From: a bacterium
GTDB taxonomy: Bacteria > SZUA-182 > DTGQ01
Assembly (NCBI GenBank): GCA_040755755.1
Contig: JBFLZW010000041.1
Location: forward strand, 1 to 64,000
Direction: 5' to 3'
Length of the DNA stretch: 64,000 nucleotides
The position numbers and the translations under genes were made by a program. A model generated the notes under the pieces. It did not search any database. It was not told the origin of the DNA and saw nothing but the letters and a program-made list of their open reading frames with translations. Positions 63,006 to 64,000 of the stretch are shown here, in pieces. Each line of letters begins with the position of its first letter. Positions within the stretch are counted from its first letter, which is position 1.

Positions 63006-64000
63006 ATGGGAAGATCATCTTTTGTGCAATTTTCGCCAATACCCCGGTCTCCGCAATCTCATCAGGTTATTCTGGTCACCGGCGGGGCGGGATTCATCGG
63101 ATCGAATTTCATTCGCTCCGCGCTTGCCAGCCGGCCCGGCTGGCGGATCGTCAACCTCGATGCCCTGACCTATGCCGGGAATCTGGCCAATTTCAGCGAC
63201 CTCCCCCCCCAAGATGCGCAGCGGCACCGCTTTGTTCAGGGCGATATCAGGGACACGAAGTGTCTGAAGCAGATTTTCGAACAGGAAGCGATAAGCGCAG
63301 TCGTTCACTTTGCCGCCGAGTCCCATGTTGACCGCTCCATCCTCGGCCCCGATGCCTTTGTCGATACCAATGTCCTGGGAACCTTCCGGCTGCTGGAAGC
63401 GGCACGGGCCTGTTGGGAAGGCAGGGGCAGGCCCGAAGCTTTCCGGTTTCTGCATGTCTCGACCGATGAGGTATATGGAAGCCTCGGCCCCACGGGCCGC
63501 TTCCATGAGGACACCCCCTACGATCCTTCGAGTCCGTACTCGGCCTCGAAGGCTTCTTCGGACCATTTCGTGAGGGCATATTACCGCACCTTCGGTCTGC
63601 CGACCCTGGTCACGAACTGCTCCAATAACTACGGACCCTATCAGTTTCCCGAAAAGCTCATTCCGCTGATGATCATCAACATCATCGAAAAAAAGCCCCT
63701 CCCGGTCTACGGGGACGGGAAAAACGTCCGCGACTGGCTCTACGTGCTCGATCACTGCGAGGCCCTGCTCAGGGTTCTTGAGGCAGGGGTGCCGGGTGAG
63801 ACCTATAATGTCGGCGGAGGGGCCGAGCGGGGGAACATCGATATCGTCCATCAACTGTGCGACCTTCTCGACCGCCGCCTGATGAGACCGGCAGCGGATT
63901 CGAGCCATCAGCTCATCCGCTTCGTTCCCGACCGCCCCGGCCACGACCGGCGCTACGCCATCGATTCCTCGAAGATTCGGCGGGAGCTGGGCTGGTCGCC
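63006..64000 (+). CDS. rfbB: dTDP-glucose 4,6-dehydratase, 3' end beyond window
   Basis: About 331 codons from the ATG at 63006, open to the window edge. Translated directly: MGRSSFVQFSPIPRSPQSHQ, then the NAD-binding VILVTGGAGFIGSNFI, a LDALTYAGNL motif, VHFAAESHVDRSI, the active-site DEVYGSLGPTGRF (with the catalytic Asp-Glu) and SPYSASKASSDHFV (Tyr and Lys). It ends at RRELGWSP in the window. It makes dTDP-4-keto-6-deoxyglucose, which later enzymes turn into rhamnose, whose reductase is encoded just upstream. A normal protein is about 330-360 residues, so only the last part is missing. Confidence 0.94.
   Translation, partial: MGRSSFVQFSPIPRSPQSHQVILVTGGAGFIGSNFIRSALASRPGWRIVNLDALTYAGNLANFSDLPPQDAQRHRFVQGDIRDTKCLKQIFEQEAISAVVHFAAESHVDRSILGPDAFVDTNVLGTFRLLEAARACWEGRGRPEAFRFLHVSTDEVYGSLGPTGRFHEDTPYDPSSPYSASKASSDHFVRAYYRTFGLPTLVTNCSNNYGPYQFPEKLIPLMIINIIEKKPLPVYGDGKNVRDWLYVLDHCEALLRVLEAGVPGETYNVGGGAERGNIDIVHQLCDLLDRRLMRPAADSSHQLIRFVPDRPGHDRRYAIDSSKIRRELGWS

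Noticed and set aside
63015-63944. 309-codon minus-strand gene opposite rfbB
   Set aside because: Pure shadow of the rfbB frame, which carries all catalytic motifs on the plus strand.

Overview
The window reads as a chromosomal segment of a diderm (Gram-negative-type), probably anaerobic bacterium. Support: an outer-membrane lipoprotein carrier (LolA), a Wza-type polysaccharide export protein, a multiheme cytochrome c of eleven haem sites, an oxygen-sensitive-type dehydratase activase, and a HrcA/CIRCE-controlled groESL operon. The gene set resembles deltaproteobacteria and related uncultured phyla, but the sequence alone does not fix the lineage.

Layout. 0.3-12.9 kb (minus strand): one near-gapless run of twelve genes, reading moxR, DUF58, DUF4381-like, batA, batB, batC, batD, batE, then a Gld-type ABC exporter (ATPase, permease, GldG-like auxiliary protein, DUF4340 protein). 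13-19.3 kb: an HtrA/DegP protease, a group 1/2 sigma factor cotranscribed with a CDP-alcohol phosphatidyltransferase, and groES-groEL with CIRCE. 19.4-22.9 kb: a ComEC-like DNA-uptake channel and a membrane-anchored HExxH peptidase. 23.4-29.1 kb (plus strand): a large secreted Ig-like protein, a TolQ/ExbB-type proton channel, and an FHA protein that carries a repeat element inside its reading frame. 29.3-30.0 kb: an MNT/HEPN pair. 30.2-37.1 kb (minus): a FG-GAP lipoprotein, a UspA-like protein, a DASS anion transporter, and a ~1,213-residue fusion of a huge polytopic membrane domain to a NapC/NrfH-like multiheme cytochrome. This fusion is the most unusual gene of the window. 37.1-39 kb: repeat-rich DNA with an internally deleted IS5-type transposase and a cold-shock gene with a long leader. 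39-46.9 kb: housekeeping and envelope genes (lepB, htpX, fmt, def, lolA, ftsK, uppP). 47.1-51.4 kb: a 1,430-residue tandem CoA-dehydratase activase. 52-53.7 kb: a secreted transglutaminase with a Gly/Tyr/Ser-rich tail. 54.1-64 kb: an exopolysaccharide locus with an exosortase-type glycosyltransferase, an asparagine-synthetase homologue that has lost its catalytic Cys, Wza, a Wzc-like tyrosine kinase, RfbD, and RfbB cut by the window edge.

The common theme is the cell envelope: secretion, quality control, polysaccharide export and surface proteins. Three families of short dispersed repeats (CACAGAG-type, GTCAGGAG-type, and a palindromic element with AGATGTTCCCC ends) are scattered between genes. 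One palindromic copy lies in frame inside the FHA gene, and one CACAGAG copy supplies the N-terminal codons of BatC. All functional calls come from reading motifs by eye; no database search was run.
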